The position numbers and the translations under genes were made by a program. Below are positions 1 to 4,519 of a stretch of 6,205 nucleotides of DNA, in pieces. This DNA is from Rubrobacter sp. (GTDB taxonomy: Bacteria; Actinomycetota; Rubrobacteria; Rubrobacterales; Rubrobacteraceae). The DNA lies in NCBI GenBank assembly GCA_016781705.1, contig JADDPV010000101.1, positions 1 through 6,205 of the forward strand, written 5' to 3'. Below the pieces are notes generated by a model. The model searched no databases. It was not told the origin of the DNA and worked only from the letters and a program-made list of their open reading frames with translations. How positions within the stretch are numbered: position 1 is the first letter of the stretch; each line of letters starts with the position of its first letter.

Positions 1-539
1 CTGGCGCCGCCGCTGGCGCGGGCGTTCACGCTCGCTATGGGCTGGCCGACCTCGCGCAGCCGGCGCACCTCGGCGACCTCCACACCGAGCCTCCCGGCCA
101 GCTCCTCCTCGGACGGGTCGCGCCCCAACTCGATAGAGAGCGCGTTCTCGACGCGCCTGAGGCGGAAGATGGCGTCCACGACGTGGGCCGGCAGGCGCAC
201 GGCGCGGGCGTGATCGGCGATGGCGCGGGTGATGGCTTGGCGGATCCACCACGTAGCATAGGTCGAGAAACGGTTCCCCAGCTCCGGATCGAAGCGCCCG
301 ACAGCCTTGATGAGACCCGCGTTCCCTTCCTGGATGAGGTCCTCGAACGACACCCCGCGCCCACGATACTTCTTGGCGATCGAGACCACGAGCCGCAGGT
401 TGCACTCGATCAACCTCCGGCGCGCCTCGTCGTCCCCCTCCCCAACCCGCCTGCCCAGCTCGCGCTCCTCAACAGCGTCCAAGAGCCTGCCGACCCGGAT
501 CTTGCCCATGTACCGCCCGAGTGCGTCCCCTCTAGCCAT
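1..539 (-). CDS. Sigma-70 family RNA polymerase sigma factor (primary-like), 3' end cut by window edge
   Basis: This gene encodes a sigma factor that would direct RNA polymerase to a promoter set. The reading frame gives 179 codons from ATG 539 and runs off the window, so the C-terminus is missing. Region 1.2 covers about residues 5-31. Region 2 covers about 40-112, with SIAKKYRGRGVSFEDLIQEG and then FSTYATWWIRQAITRAIADH, which are nearly identical to primary sigma factors. Regions 3.0/3.1 follow at about 113-165, and PIASVNARAS may begin the 3.2 finger. Region 4 (-35 recognition) is not visible. There is no acidic region 1.1, so a group 2 (alternative, SigA-like) factor is more likely than the housekeeping sigma. 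An in-frame TGA at 566-564 limits the upstream extension. The start at 539 has AAAGGGG just upstream. It lies about 190 bp after the zinc-ribbon gene on the same strand and may be the last operon member or have its own promoter. Confidence 0.93.
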   Translation of the reverse strand, partial: MARGDALGRYMGKIRVGRLLDAVEERELGRRVGEGDDEARRRLIECNLRLVVSIAKKYRGRGVSFEDLIQEGNAGLIKAVGRFDPELGNRFSTYATWWIRQAITRAIADHARAVRLPAHVVDAIFRLRRVENALSIELGRDPSEEELAGRLGVEVAEVRRLREVGQPIASVNARASGGA

Positions 540-556
540 CCCGTCCCCTTTCTTTG

Positions 557-587
557 TAGCTGGTCAGCGTTCTAGCTAGTCAGCGCT
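557..587 (-). repeat. Two direct repeats, TAGCTRGTCAGCGYT, 16 bp apart, in the sigma-gene leader
   Basis: On the plus strand the 15-bp units at 557-571 and 573-587 match at 13 of 15 positions, with a period of 16 bp. They sit 18-48 bp upstream of the sigma factor ATG, just beyond its ribosome binding site. A third copy of the 10-bp core (CTGACCAGCT) occurs in inverted orientation at 720-729, inside a palindrome. Spacing near 1.5 helical turns and a position in front of a sigma gene suggest a regulatory protein site, but no regulator can be named from the sequence. Confidence 0.4.
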
Positions 588-643
588 TGGGCCTTCTTGC
601 CGCCTGGCCCCTGCCCAGCTGCGCCTTTTGCGCTACGGCTTCC

Positions 644-656
644 AGCGGAAACGCTG
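644..656. other. Short hairpin in the sigma-gene leader
   Basis: The plus strand reads CAGCG-GAAA-CGCTG around these positions: a 5-bp stem with a four-base loop. In the minus-strand transcript the loop would be UUUC. There is no T-tract, so it does not look like an intrinsic terminator. Its role is unknown and it could be chance in GC-rich DNA. Confidence 0.25.
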
Positions 657-716
657 CGGGCAAACGGTTCGCTCGACGCTGTAAGGCTACGAATCGCCCC
701 TTCCCCGCCTGGTGAA

Positions 717-730
717 GAGCTGACCAGCTC
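717..730. promoter_or_regulatory. Perfect palindrome GAGCTG-AC-CAGCTC after the second zinc-ribbon gene
   Basis: The arms are six bases with a two-base centre. The site lies two bases beyond the stop codon of the second zinc-ribbon gene and upstream of the sigma factor gene. It contains the same CTGACCAGCT core as the direct repeats at 557-587, in the opposite orientation. This makes a regulatory site (operator for the sigma gene) plausible. A weak terminator stem is possible too, but no T-run follows on the minus strand. Confidence 0.4.
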
Positions 731-732
731 TC

Positions 733-1038
733 TCACGCCGCCGGGTGCGTCCCGCCCTCCACGCGCGGCCCCGCATGGGTGACGAACCTGCTCAAGACGC
801 GTTCGTCCAGGCTGCTGGTGACGACCCATTTCCGCCCGCAACCTGCGCACTCGAGCCCCAACGAGCGCCGCTGCTCGCCTGCGGGCTTCGCCACGATGGC
901 CTCCTTGAAGGACTTGAGGCAGCACACCGGCAGATTCCACACGTACACCTCGGCCCGCGGCTCCCCGGCGGGCGCGAGCGTCGTGTCCGGCCTCAAGGTC
1001 TCCTTCCTTCTGGCCTTGCCGGCCCCTGCCTCCTTCAC
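733..1038 (-). CDS. Small zinc-ribbon-like protein, copy 2 (101 aa)
   Basis: I do not recognise a named family. The start is GTG 1038, chosen because it overlaps the stop of the preceding gene in the string TAGTG, with AAGGGGG as a ribosome binding site. The N-terminal 30 residues are basic and look disordered. From residue 32 a compact domain runs: W34-N-L-P then adjacent Cys39-Cys40, a 23-residue spacer, and Cys64-x2-Cys67 in ECAGCGRKW. Four cysteines in a CC...CxxC layout suggest a bound metal, probably zinc. The protein is a paralogue of the upstream 74-aa protein, which has the same LPxCC...ECxGCGxxW frame with a shorter spacer. It is translationally coupled to that gene and lies upstream of the sigma factor gene. 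Binding of nucleic acid or of a protein partner is a guess from the fold type. Confidence 0.72.
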   Translation of the reverse strand: MKEAGAGKARRKETLRPDTTLAPAGEPRAEVYVWNLPVCCLKSFKEAIVAKPAGEQRRSLGLECAGCGRKWVVTSSLDERVLSRFVTHAGPRVEGGTHPAA

Positions 1039-1262
1039 TACGCGGCCCCCTTCCGCTCGCTGCCCTCGAAGGCGCGCTCGGTGAAGGCGCACTCCTCGGG
1101 CTCGGCCACGGGGAGCGCCGTCCGCCAAGTCGCCCCGCAGCCCGGGCACTCGAATGAGTAATCCTCGGCGGCGCCACGCGCGCTCCTGGCGCAGCAGTTC
1201 GGCAGGTCCTCCTCGTAGAGGACCTCCTCGCCCAACTCCGCTACCCACAGGCGACCCGCCAC
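1038..1262 (-). CDS. Small zinc-ribbon-like protein, copy 1 (74 aa)
   Basis: This is an acidic small protein of no named family. The start is GTG 1262, in the overlap TAGTG with the stop of the annealing-protein gene and behind GGGAGG at eight bases. A longer version from ATG 1295 is possible but would overlap the upstream gene by 34 bases and has a poorer setting. The domain reads W6..., DLPN then adjacent Cys23-Cys24, a 14-residue spacer, Cys39-PG-Cys42-G, and W46. This is a CC...CxxC putative metal site shared with the next gene. A further cysteine at 58 is not in the shared frame. The stop again overlaps the next start as TAGTG, so three genes share the same one-base coupling and were probably built as a unit. 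The tandem copies point to duplication followed by divergence. The function is unknown. Confidence 0.75.
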   Translation of the reverse strand: MAGRLWVAELGEEVLYEEDLPNCCARSARGAAEDYSFECPGCGATWRTALPVAEPEECAFTERAFEGSERKGAA

Positions 1263-1876
1263 TACGCCGCCCTCCCGGAGAGACGCCCGATCCATTCGCT
1301 CGCCTCACCGCGCGTGAGCTCGGAGACGGGCTTGCCCACCATGTCCTCGAACCTGGGGATGCCGTCCTCGACGACGTCGGAGATCAAAGCCTCCAGGTAG
1401 TTGAGCTGCTTGCGCGTCGCCGGCAACACCTCTTTGGGCAAAGCCTCCCCGGCAGCCTCGTCCTCGTCTGACGCCGGCCGCTGCCGGGCCGTGGCCGTTC
1501 CCGCCGCCTTCGCCTCCCGTCGCGGCGCCTCCTCGAGCTCGTCGTTGAGGTCGCCCAACTCCTCGAGCGCGGCGACGCCGACGTTGAGCGCATCCCTAAG
1601 AGCGCGCGCCTTCGCCCGCGTCTCGGCCATCCTTATGACGTGCGGGACGATGGCGCGCCCCACGTTCTGCGGGCTCGCGTCCCCTATCCCCGTGAACTTG
1701 CCCTCCTCGGTCCTTACCACCGCCCGCGCGATGGCCACCTCGCCGTTCTCGGGGAGCGGCGCCTGCAAGAGCTCCGTCTCGATGCTCCGCAAGCCGCGAC
1801 CGTGAGCCTCGTCCAAAAGCCCCGCATACAGCACGAACCTCTTGCCGTGGCGCTCGATCATGTACTCCTCACGCAT
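1262..1876 (-). CDS. Rad52/SSAP-like DNA-annealing candidate with C-terminal KQLNYL helical motif (204 aa)
   Basis: The N-terminal part (about 1-108) is a compact alpha/beta region: a strand-rich segment with VAIARAVVRTEEGKFTGIGD, then NVGRAIVPHVIRMAETRAKA and RALRDALNVGVAALEEL. The helix of the form AETRAKARAL resembles the conserved helix of Rad52/SSAP-type single-strand annealing and related plasmid or phage proteins. This assignment is by pattern only. Residues 110-150 are a charged, low-complexity linker. The C-terminal piece, TRKQLNYLEALI...GKPVSELTRGEASEWI (154-197), is a small helical motif that I recall at the end of other DNA-metabolism proteins. ATG 1876 is preferred over the longer frame because GGAGGAGGTG lies seven bases upstream. 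The gene heads a coupled set with two zinc-ribbon genes. A DNA-repair or recombination role is likely but unproven. Confidence 0.78.
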   Translation of the reverse strand: MREEYMIERHGKRFVLYAGLLDEAHGRGLRSIETELLQAPLPENGEVAIARAVVRTEEGKFTGIGDASPQNVGRAIVPHVIRMAETRAKARALRDALNVGVAALEELGDLNDELEEAPRREAKAAGTATARQRPASDEDEAAGEALPKEVLPATRKQLNYLEALISDVVEDGIPRFEDMVGKPVSELTRGEASEWIGRLSGRAA

Positions 1877-1883
1877 CGCGCTA

Positions 1884-1893
1884 CACCTCCTCC
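1884..1893 (-). promoter_or_regulatory. Strong Shine-Dalgarno site, GGAGGAGGTG
   Basis: This is an almost full-length match to the anti-Shine-Dalgarno sequence, seven bases before ATG 1876. It decides the start of the annealing-protein gene in favour of the 204-aa form over the 228-aa open frame. It also shows that this operon uses leadered initiation, unlike the gene upstream. Confidence 0.8.
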
Positions 1894-1920
1894 GACGCCG
1901 AAGCGCCACTACCGCTTTCT

Positions 1921-1936
1921 TCACTGAAATGAGTGA
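1921..1936. promoter_or_regulatory. Candidate operator, copy B: TCACTGAAATGAGTGA
   Basis: This is a near-palindrome with arms TCACTG and GAGTGA (one mismatch) around four AT-rich bases, in the 81-bp gap upstream of the annealing-protein gene, 45-60 bp before its ATG. It matches the site inside the start of the DUF4325-winged-helix gene (2545-2560, read on the minus strand) at 13 of 16 positions. The flank is also similar: TTCACTGAA...AGTGAGRMTA. No convincing -10/-35 pair could be placed in this gap, so the position relative to a promoter is unknown. The binder is inferred to be the neighbouring winged-helix protein. Confidence 0.55.
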
Positions 1937-1957
1937 GACTACAGACAAAAATAAACA

Positions 1958-2566
1958 TCAGGAGACCCCCTCGTAGGAGTACTGGCGTCCGCCGGGGGCG
2001 GCGGTGTTCTTGTGGCGCTGTATCAGGCCGAGCTTGAAGAGGCGGGTGGCGCGATTGTTCATCGCGGTGTGGTTAAGGCCGAGCCTGGCCGCCAGATCGG
2101 CGTTGGAGATAGAGCCGGCCGCCTGGATCTCGCGCAGCGTCTCTACCAGATGCCCGGGCACATCTCCGACCACCTCGGGCTCCCCGCCTGGCTCCTCGAC
2201 CCGCACCATCGCCAGCCCTCGCTGCCGCAAGGAAGCCTCCACGTTCTCCAAAAGCTCCCGGTCCTCTTCCACCAGCACCACGCGCCGCTCCCCATATTCC
2301 CCCGACGCCACCCGAGAAGCGAGTATCCCCAAAGCTTCGTCGGCGAACGAGTAGTCCATCAACTCCACGCCCCGCGTGTCCACGTACAACACGCCCCCCG
2401 ACGGCAACCCCTCCAGCAAGCCCGCCAGAGCCTCCCGCACCCGGCGACCCGTCCCCCGCGTCACCATCAGCTTCCCGCCGACGGTTGGATCCGCGGCCAC
2501 GTCGTAGACCACGCGACCCCGCTCCTCAGCCACCAACTCTATCCTCACTGTATTCAGTGAAATCAT
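1958..2566 (-). CDS. DUF4325 (STAS-like) domain fused to winged-helix DNA-binding domain (202 aa)
   Basis: This is probably a transcription regulator with a built-in switch domain. Residues 28-122 match the DUF4325 STAS-like pattern: GGKLMVTRGTGRRV, then VLYVDTRGVELMDYSFADEAL, and a following VVLVEE strand. Residues 138-200 form a winged helix (LREIQAAGSISNADLAARLG, recognition helix TAMNNRATRLFKLG, then a wing with GGRQYSYEG). Ser73 in MDYSFAD falls at the position of the phosphorylated serine in SpoIIAA-type antagonists (MDSSGL), so phosphorylation by the adjacent ATPase is a reasonable inference. The start at 2566 is supported by a promoter whose -10 ends nine bases before it, implying a nearly leaderless message. 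GTG 2548 is a weaker alternative. A palindrome, probably its own operator, covers codons 3-8. The gene lies 65 bp after the ATPase gene and 81 bp before the annealing operon. Confidence 0.88.
   Translation of the reverse strand: MISLNTVRIELVAEERGRVVYDVAADPTVGGKLMVTRGTGRRVREALAGLLEGLPSGGVLYVDTRGVELMDYSFADEALGILASRVASGEYGERRVVLVEEDRELLENVEASLRQRGLAMVRVEEPGGEPEVVGDVPGHLVETLREIQAAGSISNADLAARLGLNHTAMNNRATRLFKLGLIQRHKNTAAPGGRQYSYEGVS
2545..2560. promoter_or_regulatory. Candidate operator, copy A: perfect palindrome TCACTG-TATT-CAGTGA
   Basis: This perfect 6-4-6 inverted repeat lies within codons 3-8 of the DUF4325-winged-helix gene, 15-30 bp downstream of its -10 box, where a bound protein would block promoter clearance. 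Read on the minus strand it is TCACTGAATACAGTGA, sharing 13 of 16 bases with the site at 1921-1936. Autorepression by the winged-helix protein is the obvious hypothesis. It is inferred, not shown. Confidence 0.6.
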
Positions 2567-2574
2567 ATGTTGGG

Positions 2575-2603
2575 ATTATACGCGTGGTGCACGAGGAGCG
2601 CAA
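2575..2603 (-). promoter_or_regulatory. Sigma-70 promoter TTGCGC-17-TATAAT for the DUF4325-winged-helix gene
   Basis: The -10 box at 2580-2575 is a perfect TATAAT. The -35 at 2603-2598 is TTGCGC, and the spacer is exactly 17 bases. The expected start point falls at about 2568-2566, on or within two bases of ATG 2566. There is no Shine-Dalgarno sequence, so the message would be leaderless or nearly so. The promoter sits in the 65-bp gap after the ATPase gene, so the two genes need not share a transcript. Confidence 0.75.
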
Positions 2604-2631
2604 GGGTATTTTCGCGTTTTCGGGCGCCGGT

Positions 2632-3591
2632 CTAGCCATCGGCTTTCCTGCTCTTGCCGACCGGCTGGCCGGCTGACGAGCTGGCCGGCTTCCTCGGCAG
2701 CGAGACGCGGACGAAGGCGCCCGGGAAGGGTGGGACGTTGCGGGAGTTGGTGCGGTCACCGTAGGAGGTCACGCGGCCGGATCCGGACCGCAGGGAGAGC
2801 GAGCCGCTCGCGCGGGCGGAGATCTGGGCGACCACAGCGAGGCCGCCGCCGCGCCCGACCTCGCCGGTCCCCGAGACACCCATCTTGAGGGCGTGCCTCA
2901 AGGCGTCGTTGTCCGTCTGCGTGTGCTCGGCGTACTTCGGGTTGCGCGAGAGAGTCTCGCGCACGCCCACGCCCCCGTCGGCGATGGCGATAATGACCTC
3001 CTCGCCGGCGCGTTCTCCCCTCGTGCGTCCGCCGCTGACGACGTGCTGGTACGCCTGCACGGCGGCGTATGCGCCGAACGGGGAGTGGCCGTGCTCGACG
3101 GCGTTCGCGCAGATCTCCGACAGCGTAGCGCAAATAGCGGCGCGTTCGCGCAAGCGGTAGTCCTTGTTCTCCAGGATCTCCGAGATGCGGTTGATGATCC
3201 CGGGGATCTCCTCCTCGGAGTGGAACCGGATCAGCTCCTGCAGCGTTCCCGGGTTACCCCTCCGGCGCTCCTCCAGGGCTGCCACGTCCACGTTCGTCTC
3301 CACCCGGTGGCCGAAGATCCTGAAAAAGTCCATCCGCTCCAGGTACGCCGGCACGTCGTGGCCCGACAGCCTGACCCCGACGAGGCTGGAACGTGGGATC
3401 ACGAACTCCAGCAACGCCGCCAACCCGCATAACCCCGCGGGCTCCACGAACTCGACCGATTTCAGGTCCAGAACGACCATCTCACCGTCCACCCTACCGG
3501 CGGCCTCGAACGCGGGGTCCAGGCTCCCGAGCGTCAGCACCCCGCTCATCGCCCCCCGCCGCCTGACGTTTAGTTCGAGTTGCGTTCTCAT
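2632..3591 (-). CDS. STAS domain fused to GHKL/HATPase (anti-sigma-kinase-like) protein, 319 aa
   Basis: Two domains are fused. Residues about 5-110 form a STAS domain (MVVLDLKSVEFVEPAGLCGLAALLEF, then VRLSG and YLERMDFFRIFG). Residues about 120-300 form a GHKL ATPase: N-box SEICANAVEH (Asn163), G1 box IADGGVGV (Asp205) and glycine-rich G2 lid GTGEVGRGGGLAVV (241-254). Such ATPases act as serine kinases of the SpoIIAB/RsbW type or as signalling ATPases. No histidine-kinase dimerisation helix is seen. In the STAS part the usual phosphoacceptor position is alanine (EPAGL, Ala52), so this domain probably is not a substrate and may serve in docking or sensing. The C-terminal 20 residues are a polar, lysine-rich tail. 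The likely partner is the DUF4325-winged-helix protein encoded next. ATG 3591 follows a TACAAT box by seven bases. Met15, behind a G-rich stretch, is an alternative start. Confidence 0.9.
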   Translation of the reverse strand: MRTQLELNVRRRGAMSGVLTLGSLDPAFEAAGRVDGEMVVLDLKSVEFVEPAGLCGLAALLEFVIPRSSLVGVRLSGHDVPAYLERMDFFRIFGHRVETNVDVAALEERRRGNPGTLQELIRFHSEEEIPGIINRISEILENKDYRLRERAAICATLSEICANAVEHGHSPFGAYAAVQAYQHVVSGGRTRGERAGEEVIIAIADGGVGVRETLSRNPKYAEHTQTDNDALRHALKMGVSGTGEVGRGGGLAVVAQISARASGSLSLRSGSGRVTSYGDRTNSRNVPPFPGAFVRVSLPRKPASSSAGQPVGKSRKADG

Positions 3592-3598
3592 TGCCCTT

Positions 3599-3604
3599 AT
3601 TGTA
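3599..3604 (-). promoter_or_regulatory. Candidate -10 box TACAAT for the STAS-ATPase gene
   Basis: TACAAT (five of six to consensus) ends seven bases before ATG 3591, which would place transcription initiation on the start codon, as in the neighbouring DUF4325 gene. No good -35 is present at 16-18 bases. Instead, an inverted repeat TCCCG-N6-CGGGA (3624-3639) covers that area and may be an activator or repressor site. The AAGGGC between the box and the ATG could also serve as a close, weak ribosome binding site. Confidence 0.45.
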
Positions 3605-3623
3605 GACGGTGAGGACAGAGGCC

Positions 3624-3652
3624 TCCCGGGTGTTCGGGACGCGCGGATCCGC
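3624..3652. repeat. Inverted repeats upstream of the STAS-ATPase promoter
   Basis: Two short palindromic elements lie side by side: TCCCG-GGTGTT-CGGGA at 3624-3639 and the perfect GCGGATCCGC at 3643-3652. Both fall between the stop of the broken spo0M copy and the -10 candidate of the ATPase gene. They may be regulator sites or stems at the end of the preceding transcript. No T-run follows. Confidence 0.3.
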
Positions 3653-3668
3653 CAGGAACCCGGCGACT

Positions 3669-4404
3669 CTAACTATGCCGGCGAATGGCCTCGGCCAGGG
3701 CTTCTGCGACGCCGTCCGGCCCCTGGGGAGCCTCGCCTTCGGAGAATGTAAGCTCGGCGTAGGACTCGCCGCGGAAGCCGGGACGATCCACCTGCATGAC
3801 GAGGTCCACCGAGCCTTCGGAGGGGAACATCAGAAGCTCGAGTTCGTCGGGGCGCCCCGCGAACTCCCCGCGTTTCGGGCCGAACTCTACCTCCTGCGCA
3901 AAGGTCAGGCGGTGCTTGAACCGGTCGGGCGCGCTTTCATTTCTTGCGCTCTTAAGGCCAAAGCCCAGGTGCTCGAGGGCGTCGAGGACCGTCCGCATGA
4001 TAAGGTTCGGGCGCACGGTGATGCGGTCCTCGTCCTCAGGATCAAACACCGATTTGACGTCGAGCCCCGTCTGGGGCCAGACCTCGGAAGAGCCGATGCT
4101 GAGCGGCGTGTCGTAGGAAGCTGGAAGGAGAAGGGAATCTCTTCGCACGAGCCCGGTTGGACCGTCCTTCCTGGAGCTACGTGGAACCTCTCGACGATGC
4201 CTATCGCCTTATTCGACCCCGCCATCATGCTGAAGCGGGTCTTGACGCTGACGTAGATACCGTCCACCATCTGCTCCTGTCCGCCGCCCTTGATCTCGAC
4301 GACCCCGGCACCTCCCCGCCGGGCGAGAACTCTTCTTTCTGCAGCCTCGTATCCACCGTCGCCGCCCTGATCCCGATGCTCGAAATCAACCGCCCAAACC
4401 CCAT
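3669..4404 (-). pseudogene. Second spo0M-like gene, broken by two single-base frameshifts
   Basis: The copy starts at ATG 4404 (MGFGRLISSIGIRAATVDTR, behind GGAGAGGAGAAG) and follows the intact neighbour closely. Near 4303-4306 the minus strand has CCGGGGTCGTC where the intact copy has a longer G run. One missing base moves GVVEIKGGG...MVDGIYVSV into a second frame. Near 4114-4118, CTTCCTACGAC lacks one base relative to the LPYDTP codons of the intact copy and shifts to a third frame, which continues cleanly from YDTPLSIG to the TAG at 3671. With both bases restored it would be about 245 aa, slightly shorter than its neighbour because the loop between the last strands (GFASFLSEQMG in the intact copy) is reduced. 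The otherwise preserved sequence means either recent inactivation or base-calling errors in homopolymers. Confidence 0.8.
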
Positions 4405-4417
4405 CTTCTCCTCTCCT

Positions 4418-4432
4418 CAGGGATCGTCCCTG
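4418..4432. other. Hairpin just upstream of the broken spo0M copy
   Basis: The sequence is a perfect 6-3-6 inverted repeat (CAGGGA-TCG-TCCCTG). In the minus-strand transcript the stem ends immediately before the ribosome binding site GAGGAGAGGAG. It might influence translation or processing between the two spo0M copies. Confidence 0.35.
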
Positions 4433-4464
4433 CCCGTAGTCAGTAGCGGTGGGGAAGTTCGGCA

Positions 4465-4500
4465 GGCTTCCAACGCTGACGGTGCTGTTCGCCGGAAGCC
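4465..4500. other. Inverted repeat between the two spo0M copies
   Basis: Perfect 7-bp arms, GGCTTCC and GGAAGCC, are separated by 22 bases that can pair partly. It lies 20-55 bp after the stop of the intact spo0M-like gene on the minus strand. It may be a stem at the 3' end of that message. It lacks a T-tract, so a classical intrinsic terminator is not supported. Confidence 0.35.
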
Positions 4501-4519
4501 AACCCTTCCTCGAACCGCT

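Noticed and set aside
183..575. Plus-strand open frame of 130 aa
   Set aside because: It lies antisense to the sigma factor, whose regions 2.1-2.4 are unmistakable. Long opposite frames are expected in GC-rich DNA.
572..1177. Minus-strand open frame of 201 aa
   Set aside because: It overlaps both zinc-ribbon genes out of frame, has arginine/alanine/glycine-rich shadow composition, and shows no domain pattern.
1263..1308. Longer start for the first zinc-ribbon frame (ATG 1295) and the merged 191-aa frame from 1308
   Set aside because: The TAGTG overlaps with good ribosome binding sites and the paralogous domain layout support the shorter starts at 1262 and 1038.
1877..1948. 24-residue N-terminal extension of the annealing-like protein
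   Set aside because: It would read through the strong GGAGGAGGTG site and the candidate operator, and its residues are arginine-rich without pattern.
2012..2560. Plus-strand open frame of 182 aa
   Set aside because: It is exactly antisense to the DUF4325-winged-helix gene and rich in His/Pro/Arg, typical of a shadow frame.
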